Shown: one piece after another, positions 46,042-55,416 of the stretch
Layout of the letters: each line of letters starts with the position of its first letter
Position numbering within the stretch: the first letter of the stretch is position 1
Source: Thermoflexibacter ruber
GTDB lineage: Bacteria; Bacteroidota; Bacteroidia; Cytophagales; Thermoflexibacteraceae
Direction: 5' to 3'
Assembly: GCF_900113045.1 (NCBI RefSeq)
Contig: NZ_FONY01000007.1
Coordinates: forward strand, 4,755-68,754
DNA: 64,000 bases
Program-made: the position numbers and the translations under genes
Notes under the pieces: model-generated
Databases searched by the model: none
What the model was told of the DNA's origin: nothing
The model's input: the letters and a program-made list of their open reading frames with translations, nothing else

Positions 46042-46680
46042 ATGAGTAAATTCAGTGATTGGACAAGGGAAAAACTGGGGAAAAGATTTGGCTTGAGGCA
46101 AGTCAGCCAGCTTGAGGTACTGGAGAGTTGGTTGGCTATGCCCGTAGAATTGACTGATTTAGAAGTAGCAAACTTGACCTACTTAAGAGATTTACTCGCT
46201 AAAAGAGTAGATTTTTGGAATGAGGAAGAACTCAAAATCAAATTTATAGGTACGCTTATTACTTTTGTAAATTTTGAAACTGAATATTTTTCTGCTTTTG
46301 CAGATAGAGTTTTGAGCGGAATAGTGGACGGCGAGGAAATCAGTGGAGTGCCTGACTTAATGGTCGCTACGGGTTATCAAGAGGTAGGCTCACCGTTTTT
46401 TTGCTTGCATGAATATAAAAAAGAAGTTGATAATAGCAGTCCAGACCCTGCGGCACAGTGCCTTGCCGCAATGCTAACAGCGCAAACGCTCAATCAGACG
46501 GGTAGCCCAATATATGGAGTATATGTTGTTGGACGGAATTGGTTTTTCATGGTCTTAGAGGATAAAAAATATGCCATTACTACAGGGCATAATGCGACCC
46601 AAGACGATATTTTTGATATTTTTAAAATTTTAAAAGCTTCCAAACAGATTTTTTTGCAAAAATGCCAAGCACTCACATAG
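46042..46680 (+). CDS. PD-(D/E)XK-like protein, unknown (copy 1)
   Basis: The 212-residue protein belongs to a Bacteroidota family without a name known to me. It has a nuclease-like motif pattern: Glu62-64 in WNEEELKIKF, Asp105 in GVPDLMVA and Glu124-X-Lys126 in FFCLHEYKKE, the spacing and strand context of PD-(D/E)XK enzymes, then PIYGVYVVGRNWFFMVLE. A paralogue lies at 50593-51249. The gene overlaps the start of purM by 19 bases on the same strand, which suggests translational coupling. Nuclease activity is an inference. Confidence 0.75.
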   Translation: MSKFSDWTREKLGKRFGLRQVSQLEVLESWLAMPVELTDLEVANLTYLRDLLAKRVDFWNEEELKIKFIGTLITFVNFETEYFSAFADRVLSGIVDGEEISGVPDLMVATGYQEVGSPFFCLHEYKKEVDNSSPDPAAQCLAAMLTAQTLNQTGSPIYGVYVVGRNWFFMVLEDKKYAITTGHNATQDDIFDIFKILKASKQIFLQKCQALT

Positions 46681-47837
46681 AACGCTATACTCAAAGAGGG
46701 GTTTCTGCCTCCAAAGAAGAGGTGCATAATGCTATCAAAAACTTAGACAAAGGCTTGTTTCCCAAAGCCTTTTGTAAGATTGTGCCTGACTTATTGACTG
46801 GCGATAGTGAGTATTGTTGCATCATGCACGCTGACGGTGCAGGGACAAAATCCTCTTTGGCTTACCTCTATTGGAAGGAAACAGGAGATATGTCCGTTTG
46901 GAAAGGCATAGCCCAAGATGCTATTGTGATGAACCTCGATGACTTGCTTTGTGTGGGGGTTATGGACAATATTTTACTTTCTTCTATCATCAACCGCAAT
47001 AAAAACCTGATTCCAGGGGAAGTTATCTCTGCTATCATCAATGGCACGGAGGAAGTATTGGAGATGTTGCGTTCTTATGGCATAGGAATTTATAGCACTG
47101 GAGGCGAAACCGCAGATGTAGGCGACTTGGTACGCACTGTAACCGTAGATAGCACAGTAACAGCACGTTTGAAACGCTCAGAGGTTATTTCTAATGATAA
47201 AATTCAAGCTGGAGATGTCATCGTAGGACTTGCTTCCTATGGGCGGGCAAGCTACGAAGCCGAATACAATGGAGGCATGGGAAGCAATGGACTTACCTCG
47301 GCCCGCCATGATGTATTCAGCAAAGTATTAGCCCAAAAATACCCTGAAAGTTTTGACCCAGCTGTGCCTGCTCACTTGGTTTATTCAGGAAAAAGAAACC
47401 TCACGGAAAAATACAAAAATCTCCCTATTGATATTGGTAAACTGGTGCTTTCACCTACGCGTACTTATGCCCCTGTGATGAAGCAAATTTTTGAAAGTCA
47501 TAGACCGCATATTCATGGTTTAGTACATTGTAGCGGTGGAGGGCAAACTAAAGTGTTGCATTTTGTTGAAAATCTACACATTGTCAAAGATAATCTTTTC
47601 CCTTGTCCTCCTCTTTTTGAACTTATCCAAAGCGAAAGTGGAACAGATTGGAAGGAAATGTATAAAGTTTTTAATATGGGGCATCGCATGGAAATTTATA
47701 TTCCTGAAAAATATGCACTTGAAATTATCCAAATTGCAGAGTCTTTCCAAATAGAAGCCCAAGTAATCGGCTGGGTAGAAAAATCAACTCATAAAAAACT
47801 CACTATCAAGAGCGAGTCTGGAGAATTTGAGTATTGA
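46662..47837 (+). CDS. purM: phosphoribosylformylglycinamidine cyclo-ligase (AIR synthase), long form
   Basis: The 391-residue enzyme closes the imidazole ring of AIR in purine synthesis using ATP. It opens with ERYTQRGVSASKEEVHNAI and has the ATP/phosphate segments MHADGAGTKSSLAYLYWKETGD and DAIVMNLDDLLCVGV, then STGGETADVGDLVRTVTVDST and the C-terminal HCSGGGQTKVLHF. It is longer than the about 345-residue Escherichia coli enzyme, as is usual in Bacteroidota. It overlaps the upstream PD-(D/E)XK-like gene by 19 bases. Confidence 0.92.
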   Translation: MPSTHIERYTQRGVSASKEEVHNAIKNLDKGLFPKAFCKIVPDLLTGDSEYCCIMHADGAGTKSSLAYLYWKETGDMSVWKGIAQDAIVMNLDDLLCVGVMDNILLSSIINRNKNLIPGEVISAIINGTEEVLEMLRSYGIGIYSTGGETADVGDLVRTVTVDSTVTARLKRSEVISNDKIQAGDVIVGLASYGRASYEAEYNGGMGSNGLTSARHDVFSKVLAQKYPESFDPAVPAHLVYSGKRNLTEKYKNLPIDIGKLVLSPTRTYAPVMKQIFESHRPHIHGLVHCSGGGQTKVLHFVENLHIVKDNLFPCPPLFELIQSESGTDWKEMYKVFNMGHRMEIYIPEKYALEIIQIAESFQIEAQVIGWVEKSTHKKLTIKSESGEFEY

Positions 47838-47867
47838 AACTCAGGTAATTCGCTGGTAATAAGTAAG

Positions 47868-50270
47868 CTATTTTAGATATACTTTAAAAGTAGAGCCTTT
47901 TCCTACTTGGCTTTCTACTTCTACTTTACCTCCGAGCATTTCTGTCTGTGCCTTAACTAAGTACAGCCCTGTACCTTTGCCCTCGATATGTGGGTGGAAG
48001 CGTTTGTATAAGCCAAATAAGCTATCTCCATATTTTTTCAGGTCTATGCCTAAGCCGTTATCTTTAAAAGAAATACAAACATAATTGTCGACCAATTCAC
48101 TTTTTATTTCAATAATAGGGCTTTCTCCTTCTTTGCAAAATTTAATTGCATTGCTAATGAGGCTTTGGAATATGCTCCTGACGGCACTTTCTAAAGCATA
48201 AATCTGGGGGACTTGTGAAAAATCAGTTGTTATTTTGGCATTGCTGTAATAGATTTGAGATTTCATAGTTTCCTCTACAAGGGCTACTTCTTTGGCTAAA
48301 TCAATCACTTGCTTACTTTCTTGGGAGAGTTGGGTTTGCGAAAGCACCTCGTTAAGGTCGTACAGGGTTTCATCTAACTTGTTTACTGCTTTTTGTAATT
48401 TTTCTAACATAAGTGGCATTTCTTCTTGGGAAAACAAGCCCATTTGAAAAACTTGGATAAGCCCTAAGATATTGGCTACGGGAGCGCGTAGATTGTGCGA
48501 AACAATATGCCTATAATGGCTTAACTGCTTGTTTTGCAGTATCAAATCTTCGTTTACTTGTATGAGATTGCGTTCTCTTTTTTCTATTTCTTCTTTGAGT
48601 TCAATGGTGTGTTCTAAAGTTTGGCGAATCTCCTCCTCGCTTGCTCGGAGTTCCTCATTCAGTATTTGCGTTTCTTGTAGCAGATTATTTTTCTCTATTT
48701 CTGCTACTTTACTTTCTGTAATTTCTCTGACAATTCGCAATATTTGGTTTTCGCTGTATTTTACTGAGCGAGATTCATAGTAACGAGTAATGCCATCGGG
48801 GAATAGCAAGTGGTATTCTATGGTTTGCACTTCGTCAGTGGCTATAGCTTTTTGATTCGCTTCTAATATCTGCTCAGCTACCTCTTTGGGGATACCTGAG
48901 TCGAGAATATTTGTACCGATGACTGTATTAGGATTGATGAATACTCTGCCTCGCCCACCTTTATAATCCAAATAATCACCTTTGTCATTCATCACAAATA
49001 TCATATCTGGGATAGCTTTGAGCAAGGCAGCCTTGTGTTGCTCTCTAAGCCTGACCTGTTCATCATTAAGTTTTTTTTCAGTAATTTCCCTGACAATCCT
49101 CAATACATGGGCATTACCGTATTTGATAGCCCTGGACTCAAAAAAATGCCTACTGGAGTCTTGGTAAGTAAGCTCGTACTCTATAGTTTGTATTTCTCCT
49201 GTTTCTATAGCTTTCTGATTAGTTTCCAGAATCAACTTCCCTGTTTCTAAGGGCATCATTTCAAGGATATTTTTCCCAATGATTTGACTTTCTGATAAAA
49301 AACCAAAACCGCTTCCGCCGCGCATATCTATATAATCACCCTTAGCGTCCATAATAAAAATGACATCTGGGATACCATTGAGCAAGGCGTTTTTCCTTGC
49401 CTCCTCCATTCTAATTCTTTCTTCTGCTTTTTTTCGCTCAGTAATATCCCTGACGATTCGGACAACCAAACTGTCGGTATAACGAACCGCTCTTGATTCA
49501 AAAAAGTACTTTGTTCCATTAGGAAAATCAAAACTATACTCTATACTTTGGACTTCGTCAGTTTCAATAGCCTTGTTTACATGAAAAACAATGAGGTCGG
49601 CTACATCTTTTGGCATACTGGATTCGTAAATAGAGCGACCTACTATGTCTTCTTCTAAGGTAGTATAAAGAAGGTCGCCCTTCCCTTTTCTGAAATCTAT
49701 GTATAAGCCTTTATTGTTCATCAAAATAATATGGTCAGGAATGGCTTTGAGGAGGGCTTTCTCTTTGTATTCTTGGAGCCTGATTTTTTCCTGTGCTTGC
49801 TTGCGTTCAGTAATGATTTTGATATAGGTACAGTTGTATTCAGTATTTTCAAAAATGATGAAATTAGCAGTAACTTCCGTAGGTAATAGTTCGCCTGCTT
49901 TGGTCTTGATAGCAGATTCATAGGTAATAGAAGTTTGCTTTTTTAGTTTTTGCCAAAAATCTTTCCATGTTTCAGATATGTAGGTTCGGTCTAAATCACT
50001 GATTTTAAAGTCTAAAGCTCCCATTTTTGAGTAGCCTAACTGCTTGCAAAGGGCTTCGTTGGCATAGATGACCTCTGCTTTTTCATTAATCCAGCAAATC
50101 ATATCGTTAGTATGATTGATGGTATAAGAAGTGAGTTGTTCAAAACTATGAAAAGAGTTACTCTTAGCGGCACTTTGAGTGGCACTTTGGGACTTTAGCT
50201 GAAATCTGAGTAGTTCATTCTCGATTTTTAACCTTCTTATTTCTTCTAACAGTTCTTTTTCTTTTATCAT
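47868..50270 (-). CDS. soluble sensor histidine kinase with four PAS domains
   Basis: The 800-residue protein has no membrane segment. After a short coiled coil come four PAS domains: about 45-155, 168-280, 288-398 and 408-522. The last three are very alike (for example KAIPDHIILMNNKG, NGIPDVIFIMDAKG, KAIPDMIFVMNDKG), so they arose by duplication. A coiled coil (525-583) leads to the HisKA-like segment with His592 in IVSHNLRAP. The ATPase domain has the N box around Asn707 (LISNAIKF), DNGLGID (737-743) and GKGTGLY (764-770). No response regulator is adjacent, so its partner is elsewhere. A TACTTTTG box at 50301-50294 is its likely promoter. Confidence 0.95.
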   Translation of the reverse strand: MIKEKELLEEIRRLKIENELLRFQLKSQSATQSAAKSNSFHSFEQLTSYTINHTNDMICWINEKAEVIYANEALCKQLGYSKMGALDFKISDLDRTYISETWKDFWQKLKKQTSITYESAIKTKAGELLPTEVTANFIIFENTEYNCTYIKIITERKQAQEKIRLQEYKEKALLKAIPDHIILMNNKGLYIDFRKGKGDLLYTTLEEDIVGRSIYESSMPKDVADLIVFHVNKAIETDEVQSIEYSFDFPNGTKYFFESRAVRYTDSLVVRIVRDITERKKAEERIRMEEARKNALLNGIPDVIFIMDAKGDYIDMRGGSGFGFLSESQIIGKNILEMMPLETGKLILETNQKAIETGEIQTIEYELTYQDSSRHFFESRAIKYGNAHVLRIVREITEKKLNDEQVRLREQHKAALLKAIPDMIFVMNDKGDYLDYKGGRGRVFINPNTVIGTNILDSGIPKEVAEQILEANQKAIATDEVQTIEYHLLFPDGITRYYESRSVKYSENQILRIVREITESKVAEIEKNNLLQETQILNEELRASEEEIRQTLEHTIELKEEIEKRERNLIQVNEDLILQNKQLSHYRHIVSHNLRAPVANILGLIQVFQMGLFSQEEMPLMLEKLQKAVNKLDETLYDLNEVLSQTQLSQESKQVIDLAKEVALVEETMKSQIYYSNAKITTDFSQVPQIYALESAVRSIFQSLISNAIKFCKEGESPIIEIKSELVDNYVCISFKDNGLGIDLKKYGDSLFGLYKRFHPHIEGKGTGLYLVKAQTEMLGGKVEVESQVGKGSTFKVYLK

Positions 50271-50293
50271 TGCAAAGGGTAATATAGCTTTTC

Positions 50294-50301
50294 CAAAAGT
50301 A
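50294..50301 (-). promoter_or_regulatory. -7 promoter box of the PAS kinase
   Basis: TACTTTTG on the minus strand, 23 bases before the kinase start. Confidence 0.45.
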
Positions 50302-50409
50302 CATAAATTTTTAGATTTTCAAGCAGATGCATTACTCCAAATCTGTATTTTATTATAGATAATTACATACAAGATTTATACTGTTTGTTATAGATTAAAA
50401 ATATAAACT

Positions 50410-50495
50410 TTCTACAAGTAAAATTTCACTCCTTTGGAGTTCATCAAGGCAATCCACTCTTGTTACTACAAACATAGCACACCTTCGGTGTTCTG
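50410..50495. repeat. two direct units of the CTACAAA...CCTnCGG element
   Basis: The spacer 50271-50592 holds two direct units: CTACAAGTAAAATTTCAC then CCTTTGGAGTTC (50412-50442) and CTACAAACATAGCAC then ACCTTCGGTGTTC (50466-50493). Each ends in a small palindrome (ACTCCTTTGGAGT; ACACCTTCGGTGT). The second unit aligns with the element at 38766-38793 base by base in most positions. Confidence 0.65.
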
Positions 50496-50533
50496 AAAAA
50501 GTTAAGAGTATAATTCTTGCATATATGAACCTA

Positions 50534-50566
50534 TTGTGGAAATTTTCCAAAAAAAATGTATCTTTG
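50534..50566 (+). promoter_or_regulatory. promoter of copy 2 gene, TTG-N22-TATCTTTG
   Basis: TTG (50534-50536) and TATCTTTG (50559-50566) are 22 bases apart, within the Bacteroidota range; the box ends 26 bases before the ATG at 50593. Confidence 0.6.
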
Positions 50567-50592
50567 CTTTGATAGTAAAAGACAGTAGAAAC

Positions 50593-51249
50593 ATGGCAAG
50601 AAAAAGCACAAATAAACCCTTTAAAGACTGGCAGTATGAGGAAGTAGAGCAGACTTTTGGACTGTCCCGTTATTTTGAGCATGAACTTTTTGATAGATTC
50701 AAAACTTTTGAACTTGCTAAGGATTATCCAGGAATAGCAGAAATAGAAAGCCTAAGAAGGTTGGCACTTGAATATATTGAGTCTTGGAACGAAGATGAAT
50801 ATAAGTTTATGTTTATCAGTCCATTTTTCAGAGTAGTGAATTTTGTGAGCCAATACTATAAGGTATTTACTCAAAGACCACTTTCTATTAAATATGATAA
50901 TGATACAAAAACCGCCAGTGGCAACGTAGAGTTTATGATTGCTAAAGGAAAGCAAATTCCACAAAAACCACACTTTTTTTTACATGAATATAAACCAGAA
51001 AAGAATAGGGACAATGACCCGCTTGGGCAGCTATTGATTGCTATGGTTGCCTCTCAAAAACTTAACCAAGATGATAAACCTATTTATGGTATTTATGTTA
51101 ATGGTCGAAACTGGTTTATTGTTATCTTAGAGGGTAAGAAATATGCGACAAGTAACCCTTATGTGATTACCTCAGAAGATATTTTTGAACTTTTTGCTGT
51201 TCTTTTATTTTTTAAACAAGAAATGGAAATTCTTTATCAACAAATCTAA
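50593..51249 (+). CDS. PD-(D/E)XK-like protein, unknown (copy 2)
   Basis: I use ATG 50593 (218 residues) because it follows a promoter and aligns with the start of copy 1; an upstream frame extension from 50536 overlaps that promoter. It parallels copy 1 through WNEDEYKFMF, FFLHEYKPE, QKLNQDDKPIYGIYVNGRNWFIVILE and ITSEDIFELF. At the motif II position it has Glu113 (NVEFMIA) in place of Asp105, while Glu132-X-Lys134 is kept. The copies are diverged, so the duplication is old or one was acquired separately. Confidence 0.75.
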   Translation: MARKSTNKPFKDWQYEEVEQTFGLSRYFEHELFDRFKTFELAKDYPGIAEIESLRRLALEYIESWNEDEYKFMFISPFFRVVNFVSQYYKVFTQRPLSIKYDNDTKTASGNVEFMIAKGKQIPQKPHFFLHEYKPEKNRDNDPLGQLLIAMVASQKLNQDDKPIYGIYVNGRNWFIVILEGKKYATSNPYVITSEDIFELFAVLLFFKQEMEILYQQI

Positions 51250-51349
51250 TTTTATATAAACTACTTAATCCAAATTGGTAAGTTGGTGATAATAAGCATA
51301 GTTCAACTTGAAAATTATGTAATTGGAAAATCTCAAAACAAATAAAACA

Positions 51350-52111
51350 ATGAAAATGAAAAAATTAGCCATAGCCTACATATCCATACTGCTGCTATGC
51401 TCAGGAAGTAATTTTAAAAAAGATGATAGGCTGTACGAAATGCGCGTTTACTATGCCGAGCAGGGGAAATTGGAAAATCTGTTGGCGCGCTTTCGCAACC
51501 ATACCACCAAGCTATTCAAAAAACACGGCATGACCAACGAAGGCTATTGGCTACCTATTGACAACAAAGACAACAAATTAGTCTATGTACTGTCGTATCC
51601 TAATAGAGAAATCAGGGAACAAGCATGGAAAAACTTTATTGCAGACCCTCAATGGAAACAAGTGCAACAGGAATCTGAGAAAGATGGAAAACTCATTAGC
51701 AAAATAGAGGCTCTTTTCCTGAAAACTACAGATTTTTCACCTACCAAGATAAAAAAGAAAGGGCAAAAAGGAAGAGTTTTTGAGTTAAGAACTTATAAGG
51801 CTACCCCTAATAACTTAGAAAATTTGTTAGCACGCTTTCGCAACCATACTTGTAAGCTGTTTGAAAAATACGGCATGACCAATCTTTGGTATTGGACTTT
51901 TACAGAAAAAGAACAGGGAAGCGATGTGATGCTCATGTATATCCTTGCCCACCCCAGCAAAGAAGCGGGACTAAAAGCCTTTGACGGATTTCGTCAAGAC
52001 CCTGAGTGGATACAAGTCAGAAAAGCCTCAGAGGAAAAGGCAGGCGGTTCGCTGACTGTCAGCGTAATCTCGGAGTACATGATTCCTACGGATTTTTCAC
52101 CGATAAAATAG
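51350..52111 (+). CDS. secreted double-NIPSNAP protein
   Basis: From ATG 51350 the protein is 253 residues with a hydrophobic export signal (residues 5-18). Two NIPSNAP domains follow, each opening with a strand (LYEMRVYYAEQGK; VFELRTYKATPNN) and sharing ENLLARFRNHT and LFkKhGMTN. The second copy has YWTFTEKEQGSDVMLMYILAHPS. NIPSNAP domains are small dimeric ferredoxin-like folds of unclear biochemical role. A TTG at 51323 is in frame but gives a poorer signal peptide. Confidence 0.85.
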   Translation: MKMKKLAIAYISILLLCSGSNFKKDDRLYEMRVYYAEQGKLENLLARFRNHTTKLFKKHGMTNEGYWLPIDNKDNKLVYVLSYPNREIREQAWKNFIADPQWKQVQQESEKDGKLISKIEALFLKTTDFSPTKIKKKGQKGRVFELRTYKATPNNLENLLARFRNHTCKLFEKYGMTNLWYWTFTEKEQGSDVMLMYILAHPSKEAGLKAFDGFRQDPEWIQVRKASEEKAGGSLTVSVISEYMIPTDFSPIK

Positions 52112-52265
52112 GCCAATTAGGTATGTCATTAGTGGAAAAAATACTACTAAACGTTGAGTGAAATTAAAGCTACTGTTTTTATTTCTCAGAAAACTTGCCG
52201 ATAAACTTGGTAAAATACCTTCCAAATATGATATTTGGCAATCAAATGAGGAAACGGTACAAATT

Positions 52266-52778
52266 ATGGCAATTATTAAAGCAGTTAATGGTATTAGCCC
52301 AGTGTTTGGCAAAAATTGTTATTTAGCTGAGAATGCAACCGTAGTAGGCGAGGTAGTCATGGGTGATGATTGTAGCGTTTGGTTCAACGCAGTAGTCAGG
52401 GGCGATGTCAATAGCATTACTATTGGTCATCAAGTCAATATCCAAGACGGAGCAGTGATTCATTGCACTTATCAAAAAGCCAAGACAGTCATTGGTAATA
52501 AGGTTTCCATTGGGCATAATGCCATCGTACATGGTTGTACCTTAGAAGATGAGGTCTTAGTGGGCATGGGGGCAATCGTAATGGACAATGCTGTAGTACA
52601 AACAAGAGCTGTCATAGCAGCAGGAGCAGTAGTATTAGAAGGTACTATAGTCGAGGCAGAGTGGCTCTATGCAGGAGTTCCTGCAAAAAAAGTCAAGCCC
52701 ATAGATGACAAACTTAGAGAGATGCTTTCCCGTATCGCAGGAAACTACATCATGTATGCTAAATGGTTTCAAGAGTAA
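52266..52778 (+). CDS. gamma carbonic anhydrase-like hexapeptide protein
   Basis: The 170-residue protein is a left-handed beta-helix built of hexapeptide repeats with the three zinc-type histidines of gamma carbonic anhydrases: His66 (AVIHCTY), His84 and His89 (SIGHNAIVHGC). The opening VFGKNCYLAENATVVGEVVMGDDCSVWFNAVVRGD and the tail YAGVPAKKVKP fit the YrdA/PaaY type. Most members are of unproved activity. I use ATG 52266, since the region upstream to the GTG at 52158 is not conserved in character. Confidence 0.93.
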   Translation: MAIIKAVNGISPVFGKNCYLAENATVVGEVVMGDDCSVWFNAVVRGDVNSITIGHQVNIQDGAVIHCTYQKAKTVIGNKVSIGHNAIVHGCTLEDEVLVGMGAIVMDNAVVQTRAVIAAGAVVLEGTIVEAEWLYAGVPAKKVKPIDDKLREMLSRIAGNYIMYAKWFQE

Positions 52779-52829
52779 ATCAGGCTAAATTTTTCTTACC
52801 AATAAATAGTCTTATTGTAAAATTTTTTC

Positions 52830-52837
52830 TATTTTTG
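52830..52837 (+). promoter_or_regulatory. -7 promoter box of the SpoIIE receptor gene
   Basis: TATTTTTG fits TAnnTTTG, 82 bases before the ATG at 52920. Confidence 0.4.
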
Positions 52838-52919
52838 TTCAAATCTTGGATTTCCCCCCGTACTACATACCTTTTTACATATTAAGTCAAATTAGTTTTT
52901 GAGGCTAAGCCACTTTCGC

Positions 52920-55355
52920 ATGAAGTCGGACATATCAAACACACTATCCAATAGACGTACCTTAAAGTTTAGAATACTTTTAGCTTTTACGTTATTTTTT
53001 GTGCTTACACTTGCCCTCATAGCACTTACATTGTGGTTTGATAAAACAGAAAGCCAAATAGATAAAATCATGATAACGCTCTCAAAGATTAACATGAGCG
53101 TCAAAGAGATAAACTCTCTGGAAAAAGACTTTATTAGCTACGAAGCCATCAACCCTGAGTTTTATGAGAGGAATGAAAGCATTTATATCAATCAGCACAA
53201 AGAAATGATAGATAGGCTCAAAAAAGAGTTGGAGGAACTTAAAAGAGATATCAAGCTTGTTTCATCAGACATCGTCAATCAAATAGATAGCATTTACCTT
53301 TCCTTAGATAAATACGAAAATACTTTTGATAGTTTGGTTTTTTACATCAAAGTTAGAGGTTTTAAAGACTACGGCTTAGAGGGCAAAATGCGAAACCTGA
53401 TTCATAAATTAGAAGATAAAATCTATCATGCAGACCCAGTAAAGGTCTTAACGATTAGACGCTATGAAAAGGACTATATTATTCGCAAAGAAACGGTCTA
53501 TGCCCACAAAGTTCGCCAATTTATCATTGCCTTGCAAAATGAAATTGCTAACCTACCTGTTACCAAAGAAACCTTGATTGCTGAGGAAACCCTGCAAAAC
53601 TACTTTAATACTTTCATAGAATTAGTCCGCACTGATGAGAAAATAGGTTTTCACAACAATAGCGGCTTGCGTAGAGAGCTGACCATGATTTCTAATAGTA
53701 TAAGCTCTCATATTCAGCAGATTAATAAGAAAATTGCCAGAGAGGCTGCCGCTGCAAACATGGGAGTAAAAATAGGTTTATTTTCTATTATCTTGCTAAG
53801 CGTTTTACTCAATATCATTGCCGTATATTTTGTGGTCAGAAAACTTGCCCAACCTATTATCAAACTTTCTCGCTCTATTCATAGGGTCATTGAGGACAAT
53901 TTTGAGCAAGGAAGCCAAATAGAGCAGATTGATACTGGCGATGAGATAGGAATGTTATCCAAAGACCTAAACTTCATGCTGGAGAAGGTACAAGAGCGTA
54001 CCGCAGAAGTCATACAACAAAAAGAAGAAACCGAACATGCCTACGAGAATATTAAATTATTGAGCAAGATTGGTCAGCACATCACTGCTAACTTGGATTT
54101 GGAAACTACCATTCAAACAGTTTATAAAAGTGTAAAGACCTTTATGCCCGTAGATGCTTTTGGTATAGGCATTTATGAGGCTCATGCAGAGCAAATTAGG
54201 TTTAGAAATTTTATTGAAAACGAAGAAATTACTCCTTCCCTAATAGTCAAAATATTCCAAGAAAATCATTTAGCTGTCAGGTGTACTACCCTCCAAGATG
54301 AAATTTTAATAGATGATTTTCCCCAAGAACTTCGCATACACAAGTATCTTCAGACGCTGGGCAAACAAATCCCTGAATCACTGATTTATTTACCCTTAGC
54401 CACTATGGACAAGCTCATAGGTGTAATAGCAATTCATGCTTTTGAAAAAAATGCTTATGAAGATTACCACCTCAATATCTTGCGAAACATGGCAATTTAT
54501 ATTTCTAATGCCTTAGAAAACTCTAATACTTATTACCAAATAGAGGTTCAGCACAAAGAGATAGAAAAGAAAAACCGCAATATTACCAACAGTTTGAACT
54601 ATGCCAAACGTATCCAACACGCCGTACTGCCCCATGCCGAGCAGCTAAATCAGAGCGTAAATGATTATTTTATCTTGTTCAAACCCAGAGATATAGTAAG
54701 TGGAGATTTTTATTGGTTTGCTAATATGGGACATCGTACTATAATTGTAGCGGCAGACTGCACAGGACACGGGGTACCGGGAGCGTTTATGTCTATGGCA
54801 GGTTGTGCCTACTTAAATCAAATTGTTTATTTACAAGGAGTTACTTCACCTGATAAAATCCTCTATCATTTACATCAAAATATTAAAAAAGAATTTAAGC
54901 AAGACAACAAAGAAAATCGCGACGGCATGGACTTGGCTATTTGTGTGGTGGATAAACAGCAGAAAGTCATAGAATTTGCAGGAGCAAAAAATCCTTTAGT
55001 CTATATCCAAGACGGTGAAATTTATGAAATAGAAGGAGATAAAATGCCTGTAGGAGGTATCATCAGAGGATTAGAGCGAAAATACACCAAACATACAGTA
55101 AGTTATGCCTCTCCCAATCAAAGTCCTTCTTTTTTCTATATGTTTTCTGACGGCTACCCTGACCAGTTTGGGGGAGAAGAAGGAAAAAAATTTATGAAAA
55201 AACGATTGAAAGAACTATTTTTATCTATTACTTTGGAACATCAACAAATGCGAAAACAAAAAGAAATCTTGGATATTACGCTCAAAGAGTGGGTTGGAGA
55301 TACCTACGACCAAGTAGATGATATTTTGGTAGTAGGCTTTAAAATGATAGGCTGA
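52920..55355 (+). CDS. membrane receptor with HAMP, GAF and SpoIIE-type phosphatase
   Basis: ATG 52920 gives 811 residues. Two membrane helices (about 17-38 and 283-305) flank a helical sensor region of roughly 240 residues. A HAMP domain (306-358), a coiled coil, a GAF domain (about 375-535) and a PP2C-type SpoIIE phosphatase (560-811) follow. The linker ITNSLNYAKRIQHAVLP and the metal-site segments VSGDFYWF and AADCTGHGVPGAFMSM with GMDLAICVV are intact. Such proteins dephosphorylate anti-sigma-factor antagonists or similar targets in response to a signal. No target gene is adjacent. Confidence 0.93.
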   Translation: MKSDISNTLSNRRTLKFRILLAFTLFFVLTLALIALTLWFDKTESQIDKIMITLSKINMSVKEINSLEKDFISYEAINPEFYERNESIYINQHKEMIDRLKKELEELKRDIKLVSSDIVNQIDSIYLSLDKYENTFDSLVFYIKVRGFKDYGLEGKMRNLIHKLEDKIYHADPVKVLTIRRYEKDYIIRKETVYAHKVRQFIIALQNEIANLPVTKETLIAEETLQNYFNTFIELVRTDEKIGFHNNSGLRRELTMISNSISSHIQQINKKIAREAAAANMGVKIGLFSIILLSVLLNIIAVYFVVRKLAQPIIKLSRSIHRVIEDNFEQGSQIEQIDTGDEIGMLSKDLNFMLEKVQERTAEVIQQKEETEHAYENIKLLSKIGQHITANLDLETTIQTVYKSVKTFMPVDAFGIGIYEAHAEQIRFRNFIENEEITPSLIVKIFQENHLAVRCTTLQDEILIDDFPQELRIHKYLQTLGKQIPESLIYLPLATMDKLIGVIAIHAFEKNAYEDYHLNILRNMAIYISNALENSNTYYQIEVQHKEIEKKNRNITNSLNYAKRIQHAVLPHAEQLNQSVNDYFILFKPRDIVSGDFYWFANMGHRTIIVAADCTGHGVPGAFMSMAGCAYLNQIVYLQGVTSPDKILYHLHQNIKKEFKQDNKENRDGMDLAICVVDKQQKVIEFAGAKNPLVYIQDGEIYEIEGDKMPVGGIIRGLERKYTKHTVSYASPNQSPSFFYMFSDGYPDQFGGEEGKKFMKKRLKELFLSITLEHQQMRKQKEILDITLKEWVGDTYDQVDDILVVGFKMIG

Positions 55356-55416
55356 GAAGTCAAAAATAAAAATATAAACTACACAAAATCAATAACTTAT
55401 AACTAAAAATAAACTG

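Noticed and set aside
47868-50270. PAS kinase as a misassembled tandem duplication
   Set aside because: The three similar PAS units have diverged in sequence and the frame is intact, so natural domain duplication is the simpler reading.
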